From Asparagopsis taxiformis (taxonomy: Eukaryota > Rhodophyta > Florideophyceae > Bonnemaisoniales > Bonnemaisoniaceae), in assembly GCA_030407315.1 (NCBI GenBank), contig JALQPE010001053.1, positions 1 through 57,637 on the forward strand: a stretch of 57,637 bases of DNA, given 5' to 3'. Position numbers and translations under genes: made by a program. The stretch's first letter is position 1, and each line of letters opens with the position of its first letter. The notes under the pieces are model-generated. The model searched no databases, was not told where the DNA came from, and was given only the letters and a program-made list of their open reading frames with translations. Of this stretch, positions 19,389 to 28,920 are shown in pieces.

Positions 19389-22300
19389 ATGCGATCCTTC
19401 CTCGGAAGCTGTGGCGTCTTTCGAAGATTCATCAAAGGGTATGCCGCAATTGCGCACCCTTTGAACGAAATGCTGACCAAAGACAGCCTCCCTAAATTCG
19501 GGAAAGAACCTCCTACCGAGGACCAACGCCGCGCGTTCAACGCTCTCAAAGAGGTCATGACCAAGCCGCCGATACTGGCTCTACCCAAGTTGGGTCATCC
19601 CTACACCGTAGACACGGACGCTTCCGCATACCAAATAGGATGCGCTCTGCTTCAGCAGCAAGGGGAAGAGAACGATCTCAAGCCAATTGGCTATTGGTCG
19701 CGGACCTTGACTAAACCTGAAAGAGGTTACTCCCCTACGGAGCGTGAATGTCTAGCCGTCGTATGGGCTGTCACTATCCTACGTCCATACTTGGAGCAAA
19801 CAAAGTTTGTAGTCCGGACGGACCATAACGCGCTACGTTGGCTCATGAATATCAACGACCCTTCAGGGAGACTATGCCGTTGGCGCCTCCGACTTGCGGA
19901 ATTTGACTATCAAATAGTCTACCGACCCGGCCGGGTTCACCAACTACCAGACGCCCTTTCGCGTGTTGAAACTAACGGCGAGACGCCCGTCACTATTGAC
20001 GATGAAATACCAACTCTGTTGGCCACGCACGCACCGCAAGGTGAAACATCCCTGGATGATGACACTGATGTCTGGTTCTACGACCTTTCTCTAGCAAGAG
20101 CTCAAGCAAATGGAACTTCACCCCCCCAGGGTACCCCCGTCTTAACGACTCATCCGCAAACGGAAAACTACTGCCCGATAACTCTCCAAGAGTGGCTCGA
20201 AGAGCAACGAACAGACGACTTCTGTCAACAGGCCCTGGCCTCGCAGAAGTCTGACTCTCTCTTCTTCGAAGATGAAGACGGTGTCCTTTGTAGGATGTCC
20301 AGACTGGATGGGTCATCCCAAATCGTAGTACCTAAAGCCTTACGGCAACGTCTATTGACGATGTGCCACCACGGCATATTGGCAGGACATCCTGGTCAGA
20401 ACCGCATGTACGACACGATGCGCCTATCGTACTATTGGCCTGCAATGGCTGCGGATATAACCGGAACGGTTGAACGCTGTTCAGCGTGTGCGAGAAACCG
20501 ATTACGGTTGCGCAAACATGCGAGTACCCTCCAGCTGTTCCCAGCTACCACACCATTGGATGACGTTGCAATTGACCTCCTCGGTCCTCTACCTCGTACC
20601 AAGAAGGGTAACGTGCACCTACTGGTGATATCGTGTCGCTTTACCAAGCTCACCCAAGTGGTGCCCCTGCGAAGCATTACGGCTTACCATGTGGCAGTAG
20701 CCTTTTGTACACATTGGGTGTTTAAGTATGGTCCTCCACGGACATTACTATCCGATAACGGTCCGCAATTTGCGTCGAAGTTCTTCCAGGCCGTCTGCCT
20801 CCAGTTAGGAACGAAGAACGTCTTCACGACGGCTTACCATCCCCAGACAAATGGGCAAGTCGAACGGTATAACCGTACTCTATTGAGCATGCTACGTAAT
20901 TACGTCAATGATAACCAGGACGACTGGGATGTCTACGCATCAGCGTTAACCTATGCGTACAACACGCACGTGCATCGCACAACGGGAACTACACCCTTCG
21001 ACCTCATACTAAGCCGATCTCCACCGCCATATGCGACACACCATTCGGTGAAAAGGAGGGCAACGCCAGACGCGTTCACGAAGCAAGACTTCCTACGCCG
21101 TATTACGGATACCATTGATATGGCAGGTAAACGCCTTCACAGCGCGCAAGCACGCTACAAGCGTAACTTCGACCGGTCAATCCGGAAGTCTAAACGACTC
21201 ATCACTACCGATGATTACGTTTATCTGGATAATCCAGAAGTCCGTGAACGGAACAAGCTAACTTCAATAGCTCAAGGTCCCTATAGGGTTATCCGTGCCG
21301 GACGGCGAACGGTTTACATCGACCGCGATGGTATCACCGAAAAGGTTAGTCTCGATAGAGTTGCACTCGCTCCGCGACCAACCGAGGAACCAACCTTACC
21401 ACCTCGGCTACATGCCGCTAACGCACAAGCGTCACCATCAGGTGCAGATGCCCTCGCGCCAAATACACAATCACGCCAACCGACAGGCGACGGCCAACAG
21501 AACGCACAAAGCGAATCACTTCCGCCAACTCCTAATCAGGAATACCCCTTCAGGGATCAACTATCGTCTCCACGACAACCTACAATTAGGATAACACCTG
21601 AAGGTAGTGGTTTGGGACAAACCACCCTTCAGGAGGGGGCCCCCGACGCTAGGCGCGTAAGCAAAAATTTTGCAACTCCCTCTCGGGATCAACCTTGTAG
21701 TCTTTCACCCTTCGGTAACTCACCCACAATTGGGAACGACGCACACGACCCAAGTCGTTCACCCACACAGCCGGTAACTACCAACCGCAATCGCACACAA
21801 TTGCGAAGAAGTCAACAAAGACGCCACGACAACTCTGCCAATGCAGACGAAGACCAATACGTCAACCCTGACAGGGCTCTCCCGTCGCACAAGCGAGCAA
21901 CTCGCCGAAGTATGGCAGGCACCGACGCCACAGACTCAGCCCCAAGGCATTTGACCAACGCAAACGCGACCAGGCGACGCTCAATCAAAGCACGCGTACA
22001 AACGCCGACTTTCCCTCAACGGGACGCGAACCCTCCATCGGGAGCCGAACTTCGCATAGCGAACCAAGCAAGTCAAGTACCCGCCCATTTGGCAAAACCC
22101 AAACCGGGTCGACACACTCGCTCAAGTGCGAAGAAGATAGCCACGGCAAACCCCGTAAGGTCTTTGGAAGCCACCCCCAATGGGGAACAAGAGAAAGCGC
22201 CACAGGGCACGCAGCCGAACTCGGAACGAGTAGCTCTCCCTGAAGGGACGAAGGAAACCCCAGAGGGAAGTAGCGACGCCGAACGCGCAACCTCAGAGGA

Positions 22301-22538
22301 GGAATATCCCATCGATGATCTCCTAGATTACGTCACTGACGACGACGGGGAACAATGGTTCCTGGTGAAGTGGTATGGCTACCGAAAGCCGACATGGACG
22401 CAACGCGCGAACGTCCCCCTGAATGGGCATCAAGGTACTTCCGTCGAAGACAACACCGCGAAGGTGACAGGCAACCACGCCGAGCGCGCACGCGCAAACC
22501 CAAGAGAGGGAAGAAGTAGAATAACCCCACAGGGATAA
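19389..22538 (+). CDS. Ty3/gypsy pol fragment: RNase H, integrase, chromodomain
   Basis: 1049 aa; the ATG is only the first in an ORF broken at its 5' end. FLGSCGVFRRFIKGYA marks the end of RT. RNase H starts YTVDTDASAYQIG (residues ~72-84). A zinc-binding HHCC region lies at ~327-372 (HHGILAGHPG...CSACARN). The integrase triad is Asp396 (AIDLLGPLP), Asp456 (LLSDNGPQF) and Glu492 (TNGQVERYN), giving canonical D,D35E spacing. The GPY/F module is AQGPYRVIRAGRRTVYI. A long Ser/Thr/Pro-rich linker precedes a C-terminal chromodomain (YPIDDLLDYV...WFLVKWYGY, from ~972), which targets integration to modified chromatin in chromoviruses. The ORF itself has no stops. Confidence 0.92.
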   Translation: MRSFLGSCGVFRRFIKGYAAIAHPLNEMLTKDSLPKFGKEPPTEDQRRAFNALKEVMTKPPILALPKLGHPYTVDTDASAYQIGCALLQQQGEENDLKPIGYWSRTLTKPERGYSPTERECLAVVWAVTILRPYLEQTKFVVRTDHNALRWLMNINDPSGRLCRWRLRLAEFDYQIVYRPGRVHQLPDALSRVETNGETPVTIDDEIPTLLATHAPQGETSLDDDTDVWFYDLSLARAQANGTSPPQGTPVLTTHPQTENYCPITLQEWLEEQRTDDFCQQALASQKSDSLFFEDEDGVLCRMSRLDGSSQIVVPKALRQRLLTMCHHGILAGHPGQNRMYDTMRLSYYWPAMAADITGTVERCSACARNRLRLRKHASTLQLFPATTPLDDVAIDLLGPLPRTKKGNVHLLVISCRFTKLTQVVPLRSITAYHVAVAFCTHWVFKYGPPRTLLSDNGPQFASKFFQAVCLQLGTKNVFTTAYHPQTNGQVERYNRTLLSMLRNYVNDNQDDWDVYASALTYAYNTHVHRTTGTTPFDLILSRSPPPYATHHSVKRRATPDAFTKQDFLRRITDTIDMAGKRLHSAQARYKRNFDRSIRKSKRLITTDDYVYLDNPEVRERNKLTSIAQGPYRVIRAGRRTVYIDRDGITEKVSLDRVALAPRPTEEPTLPPRLHAANAQASPSGADALAPNTQSRQPTGDGQQNAQSESLPPTPNQEYPFRDQLSSPRQPTIRITPEGSGLGQTTLQEGAPDARRVSKNFATPSRDQPCSLSPFGNSPTIGNDAHDPSRSPTQPVTTNRNRTQLRRSQQRRHDNSANADEDQYVNPDRALPSHKRATRRSMAGTDATDSAPRHLTNANATRRRSIKARVQTPTFPQRDANPPSGAELRIANQASQVPAHLAKPKPGRHTRSSAKKIATANPVRSLEATPNGEQEKAPQGTQPNSERVALPEGTKETPEGSSDAERATSEEEYPIDDLLDYVTDDDGEQWFLVKWYGYRKPTWTQRANVPLNGHQGTSVEDNTAKVTGNHAERARANPREGRSRITPQG

Positions 22539-22540
22539 GA

Positions 22541-22827
22541 ACCTAACAAGGTACCCACTGGGTGGAGCTACCAAACCTCGGAGGGTCAAGCCAAAAAGGG
22601 CGCACTTTATCACCGCCAACCGGAGCCATTGCGGAAATTAAGATTTTCAGGAAATGAAAAAATTGGCAAAAAAAGGGTCTCAACAAACAAATCCGCACGT
22701 CAGCGTGATGATGCATCTTTAATGTACCTCAGAGGTGCCTCAGGACTACCTGATGAACAATGGCGCAACGCAAAAGCGTGTTCAAACTACCGTTAGAGGT
22801 TATTCTCCCAAAGGCAATTGCCAGTCC
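22541..22827. other. Short spacer between convergent pol and antisense ORFs
   Basis: A 287-bp interval between the pol stop and the antisense stop. It should carry 3' ends of both transcripts; no specific signal was recognised. Confidence 0.4.
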
Positions 22828-25800
22828 TTAGCGACGATAATGGCTAGAAGGCCGAGGCCGATGAGAGGCAGACGGTGCCGTAGGGGCAGGAGCGCGTACA
22901 TTCGTCGAAGGACGAGGATGGCGGGGTGCAACCCTTGTGAAGGTAGGATTACGGCGCAAACCGCGTTGCGGAACTGCACTAGAACCCCGACGACGGGCAG
23001 GCACAGGGCCATGCGAAGACGCAACCGCAGAGGCGGATAACCCAACTGCTGGGATGGACGCGGGAGGCGGAGAAACATCTGGCGACTCAGGCGACCCTAA
23101 CCGGGCATCAAGACGCGCAAGTAAAGGATTACTAGCATCCGCAGCACCCACGGGGGAATGAAGACGAGTACGCACGTTGCGTTCGGGAAGACCCTCATCG
23201 GGAGACCTAGCGCGACGACGCGAGTAACCAGGCTGAACGGCCTCCTCGCCACCCTCTTCGGGAATAACTGCTTGCTGCAGTAGACGCCTGGCGTCCTCCA
23301 ACTCACCTTCTAATTCCCCAACCCGGGTTCGCAATTCTGCTGCCTCCAGGCGTGCGGCCTCAACCTCCCTATCCGCTGTGCGGCGACGCTCTCGGGCGAT
23401 GTTACGCTGTTCGCGTCCTTGCTTATAGCGAGCAGCTAACGTGATACACGACAATGCGAGTCCATCCAACGCGGATCTTACGATGTAACGCCCATTGGCA
23501 GAGGCAAAAATGGAAGCCACCGTACCATCCCCAAGATCATCGGCCAACCGCCGCACATGCGGAATCGATAGCAATTCGCGACTCGACAATTCCCCACGTA
23601 GGATATCAACAGCAGGAGGCTGACGCGTGACTACATCATCACCGTTCACGGATGGCTCAGAGCCTTGGTCGGATGTCAGAAGCGCCTCCATGGCGGGACC
23701 CACTTGGGATGAAGGGGCAGCTGTAGGCTGAGGGGTTGGCGCGGTAGGCGCGACGGTCATCGGGACCTGACTTTCGTACAAGTCATCAGCACCACTGGGT
23801 GGTAAGGAAGCAACAGGAGCGAAGCTCCGTCCTGCGTAAGGCGAACGCCCAGCTGGGCCTCCCGCCTCGGCGGCCGTCCACCACGGACGCGGCACAAATG
23901 CCTCGCCAACAGGCTGATATTTGTAAGAGTCGGGGTGACCGTCGGAATACCTGTCAGGCTCCACGCCGTAATACCCATCTTCGGTGAACTCACCATCTCT
24001 GCGATAAGGCGGCAGCTCTGCGACTGTACCATCTCGATGGTTTAACACGTTAATACGTAACGCCCTCACCGGCAAGTCAACAGTCCTGTAGATAACCACC
24101 TTCTCCGGTGCCACTCCCGTGATGTTGGTACTGACCAATTCCTGCGGATAATCATCACCCCCAAGGGCCACCTTCAGCAACCGACGCACTACCGAACCAG
24201 GTAACTCCCGACTATAGGGGACCACGTCCGACACCGGAACCTTCGGGATATCGTACCAAGTACTGCTCACCCTATTGAGGAGTTCCTCCGCCATCACCGG
24301 CACAAAGCCCCGCGTCTCGGCGGTACGAGCCAACTCGATCCCTATAAGGATATCCCTCTCCAACTCGAGGTACGATCGGAACCTGTCCATTCGCCATTCG
24401 GGCGCGTCGCGAAGAGCGGAATTGTGGAAATACACCAGCGACGGAGGGTCGGCAACGGGCAAACACATCGGTGGAGATGACTTGCCTTCCCAAGTGGGAT
24501 CATCCCATAGCGGGTCCAAAGCTTCCCTAGCTACCTTCATGGGTCTAGTGACCGGCTCAGCAGAGCTACCATGACGGTGCGCGAACACGCGATAATCATT
24601 CGCCGTCACCTGACGTCCCATCCTTCGGGAAGTAACCCTAGCGTGCAAACGCATATGATGCTCGTAGCTACCCGTATCGGGACGTGGAGGGTACGCAAAC
24701 CAGCGTGACCGAACCATCGGTAGATCCGCTACGGAGCCTTGGTACGATCCTTCCTGGAACAAGCGACGATTCATACGTTCGACGTACAGCGCATCTCCGG
24801 GATGGAGCAGGAAAGTCCTGTCGCTGCATAGCGTATGGGGGACACGGAAGTGACGCATAGGGCGACTCGAGGGGAGACGGGCATACGCCGACCAACATTC
24901 GTTTTGAACCTGATGGTTTTGACCCCGGAGGGAGCTCATGAGAAGCATATCGCGACGTAACTCGCTTCTCGGGCGATCCGTAAAGTCCCTACGAGGGAGT
25001 CGCGCAAACGGGTAGTGTTCCCAAGGAGCGGCGAGCTCACGCCTGAAAGGCAAGGCTTGCGAATCGAATACCACCAGTTCATCAGCATTGGCTGGGTAAA
25101 ATTCTCCCATGGAGCGCCAATTGGCAGTCGGCTTAGGTGCCCGAGGGGGAGTGTCGTGTGACGGAACAGCTGGTGCTGGAGCAGACGCAACCGCGTAAGG
25201 GTCAACCAAGGCGGTGCCCGACGGTCTTACGCCTACAGAGGCATCGGCGGCAGCCGCACCAGACCCACTTCGGGTAACTCTGCCAGTAGAGGCATATGGG
25301 TCTATGACCTTCTCGACAGGTTGAGCATTAGCCTTTTCGGCTGCAGCCTTCTCGGCTTCTGCTCGAGCAGCCTCGCGGCGCAATTCTTCTTCCCTACGCT
25401 TTCGAGCGTCCGCCAGTATCTGTTGGTTGCGGCGACCATAGTCCTCATAGGGATTCGCTGAAGCGTCATGACCAGAAGAGGTACGAGCCGCCGGGGCGGA
25501 AGGACGAGAAGTAATCGGACGCGAACTTGGCGAAGGCCTGACGTTCGGCTGCCTTGTTGGCCTGGGCGTAGCGCCTCCCTCGGCGACGACTTCAATCACC
25601 TCCTCGGTGTCGGCCGGCATGGCTCCCCTTGGGGACGGGCCGGCGGCCTTCGATGACTCACCTTCGCGTGATGGCGGATTAACCGATGACGGTTTGACAC
25701 TTGCCACTGGGGTGGAAGGCTTCGGGGAAGCAGGCGATTCAGCCGGAACAGAGTCGCGCTCTTGTGCGCTTGCCCTGGTAGGGGGGCCGTCTCTTCGGAA

Positions 25801-26093
25801 CGCGCTTGCGCACTCACAACCTTGCCAGCAGGCGACGCTGGATCAGCAGTGCCTTTGACGGCAGTCGAACGCGTTCGCGTTTGCGATTGAGCCGCGGTGG
25901 CTGACGGCACGCGTGGCGCTGAAGTCGACGAAGACTTAGCCGGTGTAGGCGGAACCCCGGTGCGGGAGGAGGAAGCCTGGTGGCGCGTCGTGGGACGGCG
26001 AACGCTGGAGCGTGTGGTAGGACGGTTGGGCGAACCCATATTGTCTCCTTCCTCTTCAGAGGATTCGAATTGAATCGGAGCACGAGGGGTCAT
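22828..26093 (-). CDS. Large antisense ORF of the retrotransposon (one frameshift)
   Basis: A 959-aa minus-strand ORF (22828-25707) lies antisense between pol and the 3' LTR. A second ORF, from ATG 26093 or 26039 (MGSPNRPTTRSSVRR), extends its N-terminus in another frame. The frames can be joined near a G6 run at about 25782, so the original product was ~1080 aa. The N-terminal third is Ser/Pro/Arg-rich and disordered. A central globular part has many Trp, Tyr and Arg (for example YDIPKVPVSDVVPYSRELPG). A coiled coil lies near residues 770-835 (TADREVEAARLEAAELRTRVGELEGELEDA). No known domain was recognised. Its GC-rich composition resembles pol, so it belongs to the element. Antisense ORFs in this position are known in some plant Ty3/gypsy elements such as Grande. 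Confidence 0.7.
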
Positions 26094-26582
26094 CCTAAAA
26101 GCCAGCAGAGGCGATGACGGACGTTGATAAAAACCCTGAAGCGGGACGAACAAGTGGCCTATTGGCTTAAGTCTCCGGGAGGGAGCTGCGCTATTCAACC
26201 CAGGAAGGGGGATCGCGAGGCAATGGGCCGAAACGGCGAATGCAAGCCTCGAATTGGCACCGCTCGTGCGATCACGCGGCTAATTATTTAGCAGATGGAC
26301 GCAAAAACCCTTTGAGGGATAATGGAAAGGACGCGAATGCGTGGACGCAGTTGGACACCGAAGGGGTGAATACGCTGTGTTTGCGTTAGGGCGATGATGG
26401 ACCTGAAACAGGTATTGATTCCAATAGGAAACGGTCGGGCGGAACTCGGGAAGAGTCGGATGGACAACACATTTAGTGTGCACGCGCCGCGCGCGGGAAA
26501 ATTTTGAATTGCACAATGCAACGGCCACAGCCAAAAATTGTAATTTTATTTGATCAAATTTTGTCGGGACGACAAATCTCTC

Positions 26583-26594
26583 AGGAGGGGGCCG
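26583..26594 (+). other. Polypurine tract before the 3' LTR
   Basis: AGGAGGGGGCCG immediately precedes the TG that starts the LTR. Plus-strand DNA synthesis normally primes here. A near copy, TTCAGGAGGGGGC, lies at about 21630 inside the pol tail. Confidence 0.65.
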
Positions 26595-27283
26595 TGTCGT
26601 ACCGCCTGGCGGTCCTCGCTGATCGAGCCGTGTCGCTTCCCTATTGGGTACCCACTTACGGGATGTGCCAATCAGAAGGCACCAGCCAACTGGCGTGTTT
26701 CCTATACTTAGGACCAGCTAAGGCTGACAAATAACCCCACCCGGGCCTATCGGCCCCGGCCAAGACCCCACAAGGGGCAAATTTTAACTTAGGCTGATCA
26801 GCCATACATTACAATGTAAGCCTATTGGCAATGACCTCGCGGGTAGGCGAGCGCCAGTAATTGGGTTCTGATTGGTCACTAACTGGATATTTATTCCTAA
26901 CCACTAACCCTAGCTTACAGTAGATTTAGTATAAAACTGCCACTGGAATAGCCAGTAGGCACGGTTTCTAGAGTAACGTAAACTCAAGTGGAATTACGAC
27001 CCACGGGAACAGTGTTTGCATACCTATTGTTCAACCCCTCTCCGGGAAAACCTTAGGGTTAGCCAACAGCTCGACGGATTACGTCATCTTGCTCCATTAA
27101 TACGCATCTCGCGTGAGCGCTATAATCGCACAACCCCCTCCGGGTAGCGATCCCTTCTCTCTCACGAGACTACCCGCCGGGTACCTATAAGGTTCATCTG
27201 CTCTACCACTTCCTCTACCGAGGCTCGGGACACCTGTCGGGTGGTTTGCCGCTCTAGCGGATTTTCTACCTGCTACACCATCA
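26595..27283 (+). repeat. 3' LTR of the Ty3/gypsy element
   Basis: A 689-bp region begins TGTCGTACCGCC and ends CTACACCATCA, so it has TG...CA termini after a polypurine tract. It contains a TATA-like GTATAAAA at 26929 and several short inverted repeats. The 5' LTR is absent from the window, so the boundaries rest on termini and flanks rather than on a paired copy. Confidence 0.7.
26929..26936 (+). promoter_or_regulatory. TATA-like box in the LTR
   Basis: GTATAAAA about 330 bp into the LTR is a plausible U3 core promoter. No initiator was identified. Confidence 0.4.
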
Positions 27284-27956
27284 AGCTATGAGCCATGCTG
27301 AAATTTCCAAAGAAGTTGGAAGGTGTCGCAGCACTGTCCAAAAGTTTCTGGTACGTCCAAGAGTGACACAACAGAAGAAATGGGTGACCAGGAATAAAAA
27401 GCTGACAGAAGCAGCTAAGCGAGAACTAATACGGGGGGCGTGTAAGGGGAAAATGAGCACAACAGAGCTGATAAAACACTTCAAGCTGGATGTTAGTGTA
27501 AGGCGTGTACAGCAGATACTGAGTTCTGTGCCACATTTGATATATGAAAGCATGAAGAAGGGCTGTTTTATGCTTAAAAGGAATTAAGAAATGAGACTGA
27601 TTTGGGATAGGAATAATTTGGAGACAGGAGCGGATTAGAGGCGTCACATCTTCACAGGTGAAAAGAAGTTCAATCTAGATGGTCCTGACGGACTTGCATG
27701 CTACTGGCACGTTTTACGGAAGGAAAGGGGGATCTTTTAGAAACGCCAGAAGGGTGGTAAATCGTTGATTATTTGGGGCGATTTTGCTTACAATGATTTA
27801 TCGAATCCAGACATACTAGATGGATCTTTAGAATCTGCAGGGTATTGTAAGACGCTTCGTGAAACCATTATTCCTTTTGCTCAAAAGCATTATCAAAAAA
27901 ATTGGTTGTCAGTGCAGGATGGTGCAAGTTTGCACAGGAGCATGCGGGAAAAGTGA
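27284..27956 (+). pseudogene. Tc1/mariner transposase relic
   Basis: The first part (27291-27587) reads MSHAEISKEVGRCRSTVQKFL followed by a basic second helix-turn-helix, the paired-type DNA-binding domain of Tc1-like transposases. The catalytic part is scattered over other frames: GEKKFNLDGPDGLACYW near 27660-27710, then IIWGDFAYNDLS and WLSVQDGASLH (27765-27956). DGPDG and the QDGA motif hold the first two acidic residues. The N-terminus is cut off exactly at the LTR end, so the retrotransposon inserted into it. Frame breaks and the missing C-terminus show that it is dead. Confidence 0.85.
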
Positions 27957-28028
27957 AGTATGCAGGAATATTCAGTGCATGTTGCGAATAGCAATGCACA
28001 GTTTATGTAAAAAATCAAATTTGGCCCA

Positions 28029-28920
28029 TTACTTCACGAGAATTCGGACCGTATTTTGAATGTCAGCATACTGATCAAACGGCGCTTTCAGGTCGACGTA
28101 AAGGATGTGGGCACCGTTTCTAAACTCTAAGTATTGTTTAGCAGGCACGCTGCATTCCACTTTAAATGGTAGTGGAATGCAGCATGTGGATTCGATTCCT
28201 TCAGTAATACTGTTGCGCAGCGCCTTGAGCGACTTCTGGAAGCCTATAATTTTGGGGTGGTACGACTGCATTGGCTCACCATATTCTCGCTGTAACCAAA
28301 CTTGGTGCAACAGTTTAACATCCGTGAATTGCACTGGCCACTGTATAGTAACCTGAAAAACCGTCCTGTCAGCCGTCACTTTGCTAGTAGCAGTATCTAG
28401 ATTAATGCCAGAGGGAAGCAATACAGCAAATGAAACGTAGTCAGCTGCAGAATCTTCGTCTTGCCACACTGATTGTAGGCACAAAGGGGGAAAATAGTGG
28501 AGCTTGGAATAGTACCACTCTCCTGCATTTTGTTAGGAACATCTACCTCATCGTCCGACGGCGTGATTGAACGCCTTTTTAAACATTTTCCCGACCCTTG
28601 GGATGGGGTTGACTTTGTGTTTAGGCTTGCAGCCGGGTTTCCATCTGAACAAGTAGTTAGTGGCAAAGTTCAATAAATTAAAATTGAAACAATAAATTAA
28701 AAATACCATTGAAATACTTATACTGAATCTCCTCGTCCCTGATCGCTCTAAAACGCGCGCGCCAAGCAGCGTCCTTGAAGGGATGAAATATTTCATTCAT
28801 TCTTTTAACGTCCGTGGCAGTTTCAAAGCCTGTTAGATCCCCATTGCGAAACATTTTGCGCAGCATAACAACTGCTTCTGAGGACCCACTGAGTCTTGTA
28901 GATGACTTATGAGCTGACAT
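28029..28920 (-). CDS. Two-exon gene of unknown function
   Basis: Exon 1 runs from ATG 28920 to 28707 (MSAHKSSTRLSGSSEAVVML...), with an acidic/basic helical sequence. The intron is 28706-28645 (62 nt): GTATTT donor, CACTAAC branch site, TTGTTCAG acceptor, in a T-rich tract. Exon 2 continues DGNPAASLNTKSTPSQGS and RRSITPSDDEVDVPNK, then meets a frame change near a C5 run at about 28490. The frame after it (28484-28029) reads CLQSVWQDEDSAADYVSFAVLLPSG and later a beta-rich segment. I recognise no family. The change could be an assembly indel, another intron or real decay. A hairpin at 28149-28183 lies in its last part. Confidence 0.55.
28149..28183. repeat. 13-bp hairpin inside coding sequence
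   Basis: Arms GCTGCATTCCACT (28149-28161) and its complement (28171-28183) have a 9-nt loop. They are perfect. Confidence 0.85.

Larger units (their letters stand above)
19380..27283 (+). mobile_element. 5'-truncated Ty3/gypsy chromovirus with 3' LTR and antisense ORF
   Basis: The element begins abruptly at about 19380 inside the reverse transcriptase thumb/connection. It lacks the 5' LTR, gag, protease and the catalytic RT palm. It continues through RNase H, integrase, a long disordered tail, a chromodomain, a ~4-kb post-pol region with an antisense ORF, a polypurine tract and a 689-bp LTR ending 27283. The 3' flank is a Tc1/mariner coding sequence, so it inserted into that element. Because the 5' end is missing, the expected target-site duplication (AGCTA-like) cannot be checked. 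Confidence 0.85.
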
